The notes: generated by a model not told the origin, from the sequence alone. Counted from the stretch's first letter, positions 1 through 12,022 are shown. The stretch: DNA of 64,000 bases from Gari tellinella (GCA_922989275.2 OV277857.1:8804001-8868000), one strand, 5' to 3'. Numbers and translations are program-made.

Positions 1-981
1 TATACTTTGTCAGTAGCCATGTGTAGATATCTAACACGCGATGAGCAAAATAGCTATAATATACAGCATGCGCAAGACTGGCATGATAGTGAAGGGGTTA
101 ATCCTTGAAGAGCAATTGTTATTTGCAGTTATTACGTTTTCGGAATGTCGGATAGACGGTATCTTTCTGATTTCCTGCTTTTTTTTATAATTTCAGACAT
201 GCGGTTCCAAAACAACCAAAAACGAATCTTTCCTTAAATTCACATTTATTTAAGAACAATGTAAAATTTACCATCTCATTTGCAAACAGATAGGATACAA
301 CTCAGACACCAGGTAGCGCGTTGCCTGATCAGAGTCCAAACGGTGTACTACATTTTTCAAATAGGTTAGTGATGACGTCATAACCCGCCCAGTGTACCTA
401 TGATTAGTACACTTGCCCCATGCAAGCTGTGTAGACCCTTGCCAGAGGGATCCTATAGGAGTCCTCTTATCAGCATCGACACCGCTTGTCATTTTACAAT
501 ATACATGTATTGTTGAAAAGAAATTTCACAGATAGTCAATAGTAGACTAGTTCTACAAGAATGTTTGGATTTTCTTTTAGAGTCTCAGGGTTTTAGGTGT
601 TAATTGCTAATTTTAGAAGTTTACACTAGCCTCACAAAGAAACTAGATTTGGTGGGGTTTTGGGCATGCGTTCTTTCATGCGTACTAAGGGCCTCGTGTC
701 TTAGGTGTTACATGTATTAAACAGGTTCTATCTACAATGAAGAGTCTTGGGTTTATAGTGAAAATGAGAATATTTTTATTATTAATTGTTGGCATTATAA
801 AGGTACAAAAATACCGTTCAGTTTACAGAGGTAGAGTATGTACAATGGTAAATTTTGGTACTAAGACACGGTCTAAGCAAAGTTATTAAGAAGTTTATGT
901 CGTTTGTTGTGCAGCTTGAATAGTAGCTTTTTACATAAATATTCCAATTCTGCCAGTTTTGTTGCTATTTTAAGAGAAGAT
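1..981. other. Non-coding stretch with degenerate hairpin-cassette remnants
   Basis: No gene is supported here. Around 92-100 there is a GAAGGGGTTAAT end like those of the TTAA-flanked short elements. At about 285-345 a decayed Hp1-type hairpin is visible, with the right arm reading TGATCAGAGTCCAAAC. At about 430-475 there is a decayed hairpin related to the GTAGACCCTGATCAG variant. The remainder is AT-rich sequence in which I see nothing. Confidence 0.5.
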
Positions 982-3046
982 TTAGATATAAGATGAGTAT
1001 TGTCTATTATAATGTTCACTCTCCCAGTCGTCTCTTGCTTTCCATTTTATGCCGCTAATATGTACTAATTCTAAAGCTATGTCATGGACGATTGGATCTC
1101 TAACAGTTGTCAGAGTTTCACACTTTAGGATAAAATGTTCTAGAGTTTCTGGGAAAGAGTGACATAATCTACATGTCGGATTAACTGAGTTTTGATTGAA
1201 ATGAGCTCTGTTTGATTAAGGATGTATGTTCCAGTCATAAATTTTAATTTGTGGTTGATTCTATAAGCATCACACGGAGACCTCGTTTTGGGATGCAATA
1301 CTGTTAAATAGTGTTAATATTCTGAGATGTATTTGGGCTTCTATAGGTAGGAAACCTGTCAGTATGTATATTCCTGCATCTGCCGCTGTATTCGGGAGAG
1401 CGAGAAGTTGTTTCAGGGTACTTTTTTTGGAACATTTCTAGTTTTTCCAGATTTTTTCCTGTGAGTAGGATAACCTCCAGCCCATATAACAGGATGGGCA
1501 TGATGTTTACAATGAGAAGGTGCAGAATTGTAGATAGGTCAAGACATCCTGCTCCTCTCATTCCCATGGGGTTTAGGCTGTACAATGTTCTTCTTTCTTT
1601 TTATATAGTGTTCTCTGCATTTTCCTCAACGGTTTTCGTGATGATTATGGCTCGTTTGACACCAAGATGAGTGCTTGACTCTAACTCTGCTATATCTGTA
1701 TCGTATATTTTGTAGGTCTTGTCTTGCATGTCATCTTTTGGATTCCTAAGCCGGAGTAATTCCGTCTTTTTAGGTTGCAGTGTATATCTCTCCATGTTGG
1801 AGTAGTCTTCTGCCATCGAGAGCAATACCTTTGTTTCTCTTGAGCTTTCGGAGAGAATGGTGGCATCGTCTGCACATGCCGTTGCATTAAAGACGATGTC
1901 ACCGATCCTACAGCCTTCTTCAGCGTTCTCTAGCCGTGAGAGTAAAAGGTTTATGTACAGTTTGTATAAGTAAAGGCTGAGTACGCTACCTTGACGGACG
2001 CCTTGATGTATACGGAAAGGATCTGAGAGTTGACCATCCCATCTGACCACGCCAGTTGCGTTTGTGTGGATATTATCAAGGATCGTCCCGTGCTTATTAC
2101 AGACGCCCGTGCGGTGCAGTCTGCGTAACAGATGTGTATGGCCCATAACGTCAAATGCTGCACGTGCATCTAGGAAGACCACTTCCATACTCTTTCCATC
2201 GTCTTTACGATCTCTTATGACCTCTTCTAGTATTAATGCTGCATGCATTGGTGAGGTGTTAGCTGTGAACCCTCTTTAATATGGGTGTTGTTCTGTTCCC
2301 ATGGTAGCTGTGATTCTGTTTTTGACAATCATTTCTAAGATTTTTTCCATGACTGCAAGGACTGTAATTCCTCTGAATCTAACCGAGTTGTTACGTTCTC
2401 CCTTGTTTTTGTAAATTGGGGTGAGTAGCCCTACTTTGAGGCATGCTGGAAGATATCCAGTCTGTAAAATGACATTCAATACATTAACGATAATTTGGTG
2501 TAGATCTTTGCCTCCTTTGACCACGCTTTCGATAGTGAGCCCGTAGTAATCTGCTGCCTTGCCTTTATTGATTTTGGTCATTGCTAATTGAAGTTCCCTT
2601 ATTGTTGTGGGCTCGACCATTTCTGTTACTTTATTCCTAATTATTCCAATTTCTTTATGGACTAGGTCATGGTATTTGTTGTCAAATTTGGTATCAATAG
2701 ATTTTTCTGCTTATTTTTAGAAGTGTGCTTTGAAGCCTTCTAGGATATCATTCATTCCGGTGTAGTGGGTATCAGCCACGTGCAAATCGTCAATCATCAA
2801 TGTTTTTCACTTTCTTTGGTTGTTGACTAGTTTATTGAATAATTGCACTATGTCTCTTGTTCTGGATGCCGTTATCTCTGCCTTGAGGTTCAAATCTCTT
2901 CTGGCTTGTTCTTGACGACATTCACTTCCGAACTTTCTTTTATTGTCTTTTATATGAAGAAACATTGGATTAGTTGGAGATAAAGGTCTTCCATTCTGTA
3001 TCCAAACTTTGTAAGCAAGCCTTTTGATCCGGACCCAAGCTGTTTG
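982..3046 (-). pseudogene. Decayed, 5'-truncated LINE ORF2 (reverse transcriptase)
   Basis: This is a degenerate non-LTR retrotransposon on the - strand, split by frameshifts and stops into pieces (about 2276-2620, 1601-2248, 1304-1585 and 982-1210). Reading 5' to 3' on that strand, it has the pre-RT linker (a KDNKRKFG and NKLVNNQRK region near 2820-2990), an RT finger/palm region (LLTPIYKNKGE, about 2400) and motif A FLDARAAFD (about 2165). It continues with the GVRQGSVLS motif (about 2000) and a damaged catalytic motif reading CADD where YADD is expected (about 1875). The thumb follows, then a C-terminal Cys/His motif CRLCHSF...EHF..KC (about 1130-1185), ending at a stop near 982. No apurinic-type endonuclease was seen upstream, which fits 5' truncation during insertion. 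The clade is not resolved; it is clearly different from the intact LINE at 56773-60120. It is non-functional. Confidence 0.85.
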
Positions 3047-5347
3047 ATTCTGTCAGTATTTTTGCAAAACATGAAGTAGAATCTAAAAATGCCGTGGCAG
3101 TAAAGGGTTAGTTTGGCCATGAGCCCCTGCGATGTCCTGCTAATTTTATGACGTAACTGTTCACATGTCTACTGTGAAGGGGTTAACATTCTCCAAGTGT
3201 TTCCATCAATTTTAGAACTGTATCCGGTTGTAATTAAATCACACTAAGTGTACAGCTACTCACGCATACGTAAGTATTTGAGCAGTGCCAAGACAAAGCC
3301 ATAGATAATTGAAATTGTCCTTTAGAGGCAGATCTGGTAGTTATATATACGATGCACGCTTGCTTTAAAATGGTTAAATCATCGACATAAATGTAGAGTA
3401 AATTTTCATGCGAAATTACATCGTCATCGGAAAATAGTGCAAAATTTCTCCGGACCGAATCATTCTGCTTGTTCTGCGAACAAAAATCAGAACAGTTCAG
3501 TCGGTTGCAAATATCGTTCACAAATGAATTGCCAATGTGAACAACTCTATCTTTAGTTCACACCGTACTACGAAAGTCGCTTCAAATCCGTTTTGAGGGT
3601 ATTTTTGGTAAAATGCACCGAACCGAATTATACGCTTTTCTGACTTGCGAATTACGCGGACTTCAATAACTTTTTATTTACGCTGTTTTTTAGCCAAATG
3701 GCTATCACCGTGGGTGTATTTTCATTCTTCGACGGCCCTCGTCTTTATTTCGTGTGGATCCGTGCTTTAGAAAGTTATCGCTATATTTCTTACCTGAATC
3801 GAGGGAAAAAACTTCGCCGAACCGAACCATAAGGTCACGTGGGATGGCCACTGTGCAGATGGTGATATCGAAGTAAAGCGGTTGTTTCAACACAACCTAT
3901 CACCGTAACCACAATTATACATATGTTCGTGGCGTCACTCGGGTTTCCCGCCTTCGTTTTCTTGAGTTGGTATGTCCCTTTTGTTCCAGGGAAAAAAAGT
4001 TGTCGTGAATTAAACACAATTAACCCTTTCGGCGTCAAAATGTATCGTCTATTTTATACTACGTTGTTTACTATTGTTTCAAAGCAGCTTGTATATATGT
4101 TGTGAACCTCATGGACGATTGATATTTATCAAATAAGCTCTCTCGTTCAATCAAGTCTTTATTATCATTATTATTATTTTTATTATTATTATTATTACAT
4201 GTATTAGTATTATTATTCAAGTGAGTTGGTGAATTGGATTGTACGGCACTATTGCACTGCATTGAACATAATAAAAATTAAACCGTCGATAAACTACGAC
4301 TAGATTCAAAGCATCGAACTGAATAAATACCTTAAGATTGTCAACAAGTTTGGACGTCTGATCAGAATCCAAACTGTTTCCAATTAACCATTTTACACGG
4401 GCAAGTCAGTGCATTACTCTCTTTATAAAGAAGAGAGGTAGCAATTGAGCAGTAATAATATTGTCCTCTGACCCAATTGGTTATAAAGAGTTTGAGTTGA
4501 GTCAGAGTCTCAAGCATTTAATTTGGTCAGATTTGAGCAAATTTTGAGCTGAGTCTGAGATTGATTTGTCAGATTTTAGACTAAACTGAAACTCTTTATA
4601 AAATGAAGACTTGGACCCAGCATTTAGCACTCGCTTATCATAAGAGTGTTTATACGTCTCAAGTGTGTGTTTGATTAGGAATAGAACAAATATTATGGGA
4701 ACTGGCTCCAATGTAATAAAAAAAATGAGTTCAATCTGAAATCGTTCTCAAGCGTTTGATTGGTCAGTATGTGAAACTCATATCTGGCCAGTCAAAAGCT
4801 TGAAAACAATTTCAAACTCAACTCAAAAGCTTTATGGATAACCTATGTCCCTTATGAAATGAAGCGCTACACAAAATTAAACATAGGTAATCTGCATTTT
4901 TTGGCGATTGAAGAAAGGATTAATAGTCTTACTAGACTAGATTTGAATCTCTAACACGACCCGGATCCTACGGCATTTTAACGTTCTCTAATTCACGATA
5001 ATGCACTACTCGCACGGCATTCGGTCGGTTGTTCCATTTGCTCTTCGCGTAATAAAACTGACATCACTTCGTTTTGTCTGCACACACAATGACTGTGGCA
5101 AAAAGATGCCCAGACATACTGTAAATGGTACCGTTTTCGCTTCATTGTGAAAGTTGAAGCATTATAGACTTGGATTTTTTGTTTCTGTTGAGCTTTTGCC
5201 ATTTACACGTAAAACATTAGAGGTGAAAGTTGTGTAATGAAAACGTAACAGCCAAAAGTGTGTAGCCACTGACAACGTTTCCAGTTTGGCTAATCTCCAG
5301 GAAAAGTATTTATTATTCATTAGAATCAAAATGACAAAATTGGTAGC
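3047..5347. other. Intergenic stretch: ATT microsatellite and decayed repeats
   Basis: No gene is supported. Features are an (ATT)n microsatellite at about 4150-4220 and degenerate Hp1-like fragments near 4340-4390. At about 4487-4850 lies a decayed palindromic repeat of the family found intact at 48909-49074 (TTTGATTGGTCAGATTTGAGC motif on both strands). The flanking AT-rich DNA shows nothing else. Confidence 0.5.
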
Positions 5348-6178
5348 TATGCTTTGTTGAGCCGAATTATTCACACTACGAATTCTTCACACCTGTGAGG
5401 AATTCGTAGGAATTTCATACGAATATGTCACACATTTGTGAATAATTCGTACTTACTCTCAGCCCCCCCTGACAGTAGATACGAATTCTTCACATGTCGA
5501 TTTTTTTAAAAAAACGAATGTAAAAAATTTGTGCATACGAAAACGTCACACTTTCCAAAAAGCTTTTAGCCACCAGATGGATAGGGGGACATATTAGGTT
5601 TGCTTCACTTGATAGATGTCTTATATTTCACATAATGACAAAACAAATGTACTAGACTGCCTGTTTAAATTGGGTCATAAGGTAAAAGGTCAAGGTCACA
5701 TGGGGTACAAGTGTCACATTTTCGGCACACGATATAATTGATTATAGACACATAAAACTGAAAAATAGCATGGTAGTAATAGCACTTTGGTGACCATATA
5801 ATTTACTCGATTCCGTCGTATCGGATATTATTCGGTCCGTCTGTACGATGCATTCTAAGAACTTTATAAATGTATGGACCGGTTTCTGTGTCACCAGCTG
5901 AAGGCAATGATGACACCTCGGGGTCGGTCAACTTACCGTAGACTGTCTGTCCGATCGTCCGACTGTCATGGTTTTGTTTTTTACTGAAGTTTTAAAGGTG
6001 AAATTTCATTTAAAGAGTTTAATGAGTAGACGTGTATTGCAAACACAGTTCATAATTATTGTATAAACACCGTGAGAGGTATTCCCCTTTCTACTATTTT
6101 CCGAGAGATTCTGCTGATTTGAGTATTAAAGAACACACCCGAAGTGTTGTATGGGCATACACATGTAACTTGTTGGCA

Positions 6179-6410
6179 TTTAGCTCACCTGGCACGAAGT
6201 GCCAATGTGATCTATTGTGATAACCCTATTTCCGTTGTCCGTCGTCGTTGTGTTCGCGAATTGTTCTTTAAAGACCTCCTTGGAAACAACTGGGCCAATT
6301 TCATGAAAAAAAACTTCATAGGATTGTTCCATGTATGGTTCCCCTTTAGATTTTATCAAATAAAGGTTATGCAAGAAAGTGTGTTACAGCATTGTGACCA
6401 AGAATGAGTC
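6179..6410. repeat. Dispersed TAGCTCACCTGGC-type repeat
   Basis: This segment begins TTAGCTCACCTGGCACGAAG followed by a GTGATCTATTGTGATAACC stretch, a kind of repeat I associate with bivalve genomes. A diverged copy lies in inverse orientation at about 63600-63700 (GGTGAGCTAAAT). The open frames here are not supported as genes. Confidence 0.5.
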
Positions 6411-6699
6411 ATCTAGCGCTGATTAAAGTCCCATTGTGTTTTCAGACCTTTTCATAATGTCTGAAATACAATAACGGTTAATAATAATGTTTGAACATTC
6501 TAATGGGCCAAACTGATCTATGAAATGATGAAGGCGGACCTAAATCACCAAAAAGGGCGATTTAAAATCATAACAAACCGAAAATAGAGCGTCTGCCATA
6601 AACCTTACCACACGGCTTAGTATCACGTGATACAGCCGGAGTCAACATCACCGTGTGCAACCGCAATTACCTTCGACGGTCGATCCATCAGTCAGTTAG

Positions 6700-7515
6700 A
6701 CTATCACACTTTTTTGTCCGCTCTCTAACTCGAATATCTTTTATCCGATCTTCCACAAACTTGCTGAAAATGTTCATTGATATAAAATCAAGGTTTAGTT
6801 TGATTACTACTAAAATCGCATAAGGTGTTTTTGAGTTATTGCCTGTTAATTTATAAAAAAAAATGACTGTTTCAGTCATTTTTGCACTCTAAAACAAACA
6901 GTTTTTATCGGATATTCACCAAACATGCTGAAAATATTTATTCATATAAAATTCAGGTCTAGTTTGATTATTACTAAAATCGCATGTGGCATACCTAAGT
7001 TTTTGCCCTTTATATATTAAAAAATGACTGTTTTCAGCAAGGTTTGCTCTCTAACACAAATACGTTTTATTGGATCTTCACCAAATTTGCTGAAAATATT
7101 TATTGATATAATATCAAGGTTTAGTATGATTACTACTAAAAGCGCATAAGGTATATCTAAGTTATTGCCTGTTTATTAATGAAAAATGACGGTTTCAGTC
7201 ACTTTTTGCACTCTAAAACATACAGTTTTTATCGGATATTCATTAAACTTGCTGAAAATGTTTAAGTATATAAAATTTAGGTTTAGTTTGATTATTACAA
7301 AAATCGCATGTGGCATATCTGATTTTTTGCCCTTTATGTATTAAAAAATGACTGTTTCAGCACTTTTTAGCAATAACTCAGACATGCCTTATGCGATTTT
7401 GCTAGTTATTGAACCTGACCTAGATTCTATACTAATAAACATTTGTAGCAAGTTTGGTGAAGATCCAAAAAGAAATGTTTGAGTTAGAGAGCGGACAAGG
7501 CTGAAACAGTCATTT
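6700..7515. repeat. 162-bp tandem repeat with inverted end unit
   Basis: Four diverged copies of a roughly 162-bp unit are marked by GCTGAAAATGTTTATT..ATAAAAT.AAGGTTTAGTTTGATTA, starting near 6755, 6918, 7081 and 7243. The block ends with one inverted partial unit (7370-7515). The phrase TGTCCGCTCTCTAACTCGAA at 6713 is mirrored by TTGAGTTAGAGAGCGGACA near 7480. The whole block therefore has inverted ends and may itself be a short mobile element with internal tandem amplification. Confidence 0.7.
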
Positions 7516-7638
7516 TCAGCAAGCTCAAGGTATACATTCTCTCTATAGTTTATTTGACCGTTTACCCACAGTGAAAGATATGTACACGTTGTTATTGAAT
7601 CTCATAGTGTTTAACCCTGTGCCTACTTTACGGAGTTT

Positions 7639-7703
7639 ACAAACTATTTGAATCTAAAAAGACGCCGCGTAACGTGGCGTCTCATCTGGATCCAAACTAT
7701 TTG
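7639..7703. repeat. Degenerate Hp1 hairpin cassette
   Basis: The left arm, CAAACTATTTGAATC..., pairs imperfectly with the right arm ...GGATCCAAACTATTTG around a GACGCCGCGTAACG centre. It is a decayed member of the Hp1 hairpin family. Confidence 0.7.
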
Positions 7704-7802
7704 ACACTCGTCTTAAGGTTTGTTTAATTAAAACAATGCATAAATCTAAACTGAACACATTTTGCAGACGACAATGTCGAAGCAGACGTCTGTGCAGCAG
7801 AA

Positions 7803-8015
7803 TAAGGGTTATCCAGATGTTCCAGCTAAACATGTAAGCGAGAGTAATCTGAACCAATCTAACATTTTCTCACTCATTTCAGCACCGAATGCTATGGTGT
7901 TACTACTGATTAAACCGTCTATTCGAGACACTTTTAATGAGTATGACACCATTGGGTTTAAAAGCAGAAATAAAGATTTAAGTTTTCGAAATACTTCCGT
8001 TATCTGGAGCCCTGT
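7803..8015. mobile_element. Short inverted-repeat element, family L
   Basis: The segment from AAGGGTTATCCAGATG to ATCTGGAGCCCTG matches a second copy at about 55202-55386. Both contain a central imperfect hairpin (GGTGTTACTAC...GTATGACACC here). The two open frames that cross it on opposite strands are by-products of the palindrome, not genes. Confidence 0.6.
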
Positions 8016-8079
8016 ATTTACAGAGTTGTCCTTCTTTCCATTCACAAGGGAGGCTTTTTAATTGGTGCTAGCACAAAAA

Positions 8080-9040
8080 TATTATAAATAAAATTTAAAA
8101 AGCGAATTGCTTAGATAAAACCGGTTTTTGTGAAAGAATCACGTCCCACGTAGTTCAAATGGGACCCCAAACAACCGTTTTATGCAGGTTTCTCAAAAGC
8201 ACAATGCGGCTTTAATGATGAGATGAGGGATGGTTTCAGGAAGATGAATTAGGCTAAGCTCATTTGCTTACAAGCAGCGTATGAGATCAAAACCACCAAC
8301 ATGTTTTTCTTTAAGTTCATAACAGAGGTGATTATCTCTGTCCAATAAACTAAAGCCCTTAAATAGCGTTAACATAGGGAGGTCTTTGGGGTTACACAAA
8401 TGATACAGTTTTGACCATCTACATGCACTTGTACATGATTGGTTTGTAGTATTCTAGCTTGAACAATAAGGCCATGCGTAGGTGGGATAAGTTTAGATAT
8501 GAGAGCTTAGTGAAAACTTGCCCAATTTTAATGTCGCCATTACAGTAACCATGGGCTGCAAGAAGAGCGACTCCGACCATCATGGCCCTCTTGTTTGAGG
8601 CTGATTGCAGATCTGAACATTTACACATGTATACACAACAGATGAATGTGTTACGCGATACTCTGTCATTCAATAAGTAGCAACAGCGCTAACTTTGGTA
8701 TCTGTTGCAGATGTTGTATAGGAAATATTTAAGTATTTTTGAAAATTCGAACAAACTGCCGCGATAGTCCTTAAATACCGGACGGGCAGCGGTTTTAAGA
8801 CGGGCGACCATCATCGCCCGATATTGGTTATCGTGGGTTCAATATATGAATGAGGTTTACAAAGACGCACTGATTTCACTTCTTTGTTATGTTGCTCACT
8901 TTCTTACATGGAACCATACTACCGATTGCCTTATCGTGTAGTCCAGATCATGGGCATTCAGTAAAAACGTGCAATACTGTGGGAGACCGAAAGGAAACCG
9001 GTGTTATCCGGTTGCCAGTCGGGTGCCGGTGTAAAGACGA
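8080..9040. other. Non-coding stretch, nothing recognised
   Basis: No coding, RNA or repeat structure that I can defend is visible here apart from AT-rich unique-looking sequence. A GACGGGCAGCGG..GACGGGCGACC stretch near 8780-8815 shows a short imperfect repeat only. Confidence 0.4.
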
Positions 9041-9042
9041 AA

Positions 9043-9046
<4 letters not shown>

Positions 9047-9080
<34 letters not shown>
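9047..9080. repeat. Homopolymer run of 34 C
   Basis: An uninterrupted C run creates proline-rich or glycine-rich open frames on the two strands. These are artefacts. Such a run is also a likely site of assembly length error. Confidence 0.95.
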
Positions 9081-9469
9081 ATTCTAAAGAGTGACACATG
9101 AGGACACTTTTTGACGTAGAAAACTGTCCTTGGGACTTGCTTTGGCATAATACATGTAAAATGACCCGGGAGGTTAATTTTCTGAGTCGAAAAATATCCC
9201 GGGGTCACAATTCTGAGTGGTAGGGTCACTTTTCGTCATTACAACGGCCGGTATATGATAGACAAACGCCGGATGGAGACGGCCTTGTCCGACTTCTGAC
9301 ACGCTTGTATACGTTTGTATATTTGGTCAAAAGCTTTCTCGGGTCCGATCGACGTGTAAGGTGCCCGGAATCGACCGATTTTAAGGCGATGTCGTTTCTA
9401 TGACCGTCGTTGAAACTAGCTTTTAACTCCACTTTAAAATCAAACCGAGGCCCAGAATTCTGAGTTCAT

Positions 9470-9727
9470 ACTATGTTAACAGTATTTCAGTCATATCTCG
9501 ACATAAAGCTAATTGCATATGGGAGAAGAAACAGGATGCACGTCATAAACTGTATCAGGTAAACAATTGCATCTGGGTAAAAGCACCGAATTTCCGATAG
9601 CCAGCTTGAAGGCTCCTCCAAATGAAAAAGCCCAAATGTTCAGATTGGGAATCGAATCAACAGCAGTAAGGAGCCAATTGAGTGTAAGTTATAGTCACTA
9701 TGAGCACTGGACCACGGCCACGGGTCC
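9470..9727 (-). mobile_element. Decayed tRNA-derived SINE
   Basis: The left end, AACAGTATTTCAGTCATATC, is the complement of the tail of the better-preserved SINE at 27949-28230. The right end (ATGAGCACTGGACCACGGCC) corresponds to its tRNA-like head on the - strand. The middle is strongly diverged. Confidence 0.65.
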
Positions 9728-9964
9728 CATCTCTCCCCATCCCGTTAAGAATACCAACAATCTACCAGCATTCGGCATGCAACCTGTCGGTTGTCTGCCT
9801 ATTATGCCTCAAAGGAAGCCGGGAACTAAGCATAAACTCAACGGGACTTAAGTTTGATCATTGGATAAAAAAGGCTGTACTTATCCACAGATAATTCTTC
9901 GGATTTAGGTCGGCTGTTAAAGAGCATTTTTGATCAAATCGTAAACACTGCATGTAAAAGTGGA

Positions 9965-10175
9965 TAACACAGTTTTAGCGCACCCGCTTCTGAACAATGC
10001 ATCCCGAGTTCGATCCCGGGTCATGACAGTACGTGAAAGGGTCGCCTGTTTCCCCTAGTACTCTAGTGTCATCCCACAAAACGACGCAATACACCATCTT
10101 TTGCGCTATGGAAAGTGATTTGCCTAAGCTGTTAGAACTTGTTTCATAAAGAAATGTTAAACGAAAGGTGATGTG
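9965..10175 (+). repeat. Possible tRNA-derived SINE fragment
   Basis: AGTTCGATCCCGGG near 10009 resembles a pol III B box, and AGCGCACCCGCTTCTGAAC about 30 bp upstream could be the tail of a tRNA-like anticodon arm. No A box is clear. It could simply be chance. Confidence 0.3.
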
Positions 10176-10568
10176 TGAAGAATCCGTAGGTACCAACAGG
10201 TCGTTCAAAAAGGGGGTACGAAAATCTCACACTGCCATTGTGTGACATATTCGTACGAAATCTTCACACATTGGTCACACGAGTGGAAGAATTCGTACCC
10301 TTTCGTACGAATTCTTCACACCTCTAATTACGGTGTGAAGAATTCGTAGTGTGAATAATTCGGCTCAACAATGCTTTATCGTGCGATCACAGTTTTAGTT
10401 GAGAGGTGGATAAGATAACTCGTGATCTAATGAATCCAGTCACTCCACGTATCAACTTCTAATTGTGATGTAATGCACGACAATGTACAGCTACGACCAT
10501 GTTATTTCTTAAATATTTAACGTTTAAATGGCCAATGGGTTAAATGGTACCTTTCTGTATAATTTAAG

Positions 10569-11566
10569 ATTCTGGATGCACTGAAAGAGTGAAGCTGGAC
10601 GCCAACCAACCAGCGGCGAAAATAAGAATCGGGTTTCTACATTGGGACTTGCCGTTTTGTAAAACTCAGGTGCAGGTCGATAAACAATTTCGTATTGGCG
10701 TCATACTTCTAGACGATCGCGACCTGTTTAGTAAATGTGACAGTCAGAACAGAAATAGTTACTCCAGTTTCTCTGTGAAATACAATGGAACTACAAAGCA
10801 TTACTGTCAGGGCGGTGTCCCTGGCTACGCCTCAACTGACATTGAGGCTCAAAATCATTTAGACATAGAAAGCTTGCAGAGTCGTAGTGGCTTACAATAC
10901 GTTATTTTGGTATTTAGATTCGATCCTGATTGCTTAGCCGATTATTATGAAAACATGTACTATTGTTCATTTAGCTCTCGTTGCATTGACAACGCTCTTA
11001 TATGTGAACCACCGCGTAGATATTATTGTGGTGATGACACGCATACTTGTTATAGTGCTGATACCGATGACAACTCTTCTGGATCAAGAAAATGGATAGT
11101 GGGCTTAGTGGTTGTAATAACTCTGTTGATGGTTCTTATGATCGTTTGTTCTGTGGTGGCTGGGCGGCGGCGTGTGAAATCCTTAAAGTTGTGCCAGTCG
11201 GGTGATGCCCATACTCAAAACGAATTTCATGAAGTGTATAATGTTCGCACGGGTAATGATAATGACATGGGTGAAACTCTTACCATTGAAAATGGCTCGT
11301 CCACAAATTTTGCATACAGTGAGGATGATATAGGGGATAGAAGGACACCAAATCCTGCATTCATTGTGTTACCTCCTGACCATATGTCAATGATAAACAA
11401 TGCGATTGGTGCGGATCCACCATTGTACAACTCATTGACACATGCCGCCCACGTGCCATTGCGGGTAAAGAAGAAAGACACAGTGGCGGATCAAGGAGTT
11501 CCACCGCCTTCTTACTCAGATGCCATGACCAATACGGAAAGTTACAATGTCGTAACCTTCATATAA
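10569..11566 (+). CDS. 3'-terminal exon of a single-pass membrane protein with LDLa-like module and PPxY tail (copy 1)
   Basis: This is a 331-residue exon. A 3' splice site (AATTTAAG, AG at 10567-10568) places the start in phase 1, giving SGCTERVKLDANQPAAK, which aligns with the same point in copies 2 and 3. The only in-frame start-like codon nearby is a GTG (10589), so the true start lies in an unseen upstream exon. Residues 1-125 form an unrecognised, possibly CUB-like extracellular domain. Cysteines 132, 138, 145, 153 and 160 (CSFSSRC, ICEPP, YCGDD) look like an LDL-receptor class A module lacking its usual calcium-binding acidic cluster. The transmembrane helix spans about 175-197, followed by a basic stop-transfer GRRRVK. 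The tail has PPLY (283-286) and PPSY (312-315), which are WW-domain ligand motifs of the kind bound by Nedd4-family ubiquitin ligases. No clear polyadenylation signal was found. Function is unknown. Confidence 0.8.
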
Positions 11567-11679
11567 ATCATCTTGAATGGCACAAGCAAAGTGTGTGGTG
11601 AAACGTGGTGAAACATTCTCGTGTAAGGAAATCGTTGCCACCAAACAATGAAGAGAAAAGGCCTATGGCTAAAAAGCGT

Positions 11680-11780
11680 TTGAAATTAGTCTGAGATTAT
11701 TCTTACACTGAAATATGAAAAAATGCTCAAATCTGACCGATAAAAAGTTCGAAGATGACATCAGACTGATATTAAACGCT
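11680..11780. repeat. Half copy of palindromic family G
   Basis: GCTCAAATCTGACCGATAAA and GACATCAGACTGATATTAAA match the family seen at 48909-49074 and 12085-12426. The partner half is displaced. Confidence 0.5.
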
Positions 11781-12022
11781 TTAACCCTTTCAACCCTAAA
11801 TTTCTCTTGTGGGTATTTATAATCCTTTTGGACTCTTCTAGTACAAGTATTATGAACCAGTCTACTGTTACATATTTGGTATGACAGTAAAAACCAATGA
11901 AACTATCAAACAGTGCAGACCCTGATCAGAGGGCTCCTATAGGAGCCCTCTGATCAGGGTCTACACCGTTTGCATTTGTAATCAGTAATCTCTACAGAGG
12001 ACTGTAGGGTTGAAAGGGTTAA
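11781..12022. mobile_element. TTAA-flanked short element, family D, with hairpin cassette
   Basis: The ends read TTAACCCTTTCAACCCTA and its inverse TAGGGTTGAAAGGGTTAA, so TTAA flanks a CCC-starting terminal repeat, as in piggyBac-like elements. At 11909-11973 is a hairpin with arms CAGACCCTGATCAGAGGGCT and AGCCCTCTGATCAGGGTCTA. The size is 242 bp and there is no coding capacity. Confidence 0.8.

Larger units (their letters stand above)
5356..10369. mobile_element. Candidate 5.0-kb non-autonomous DNA transposon bounded by inverted termini
   Basis: The sequence starting GTTGAGCCGAATTATTC at 5356 is repeated in inverse orientation ending at 10369, giving terminal inverted repeats of about 38 bp. 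The flanks read TATGCTTT (5348-5355) and AATGCTTT (10370-10377), a 7/8 match compatible with an 8-bp target duplication. Both ends carry extra subterminal copies of a GAATTCTTCACAC-like motif in both orientations (5380-5500; 10165-10340), which would suit transposase binding sites. No transposase is recognisable inside; the interior holds tandem repeats, a SINE and smaller elements. It could alternatively be two independent inverted copies of a smaller repeat. The superfamily is unresolved (8-bp duplications occur in hAT and some other groups). Confidence 0.5.

Noticed and set aside
982..3046. Functional reverse transcriptase gene
   Set aside because: Frameshifts, internal stops and a CADD in place of YADD show it is dead.
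8889..9229. Overlapping frames with poly-Pro or poly-Gly
   Set aside because: Produced by the 34-C homopolymer; no conservation signal.
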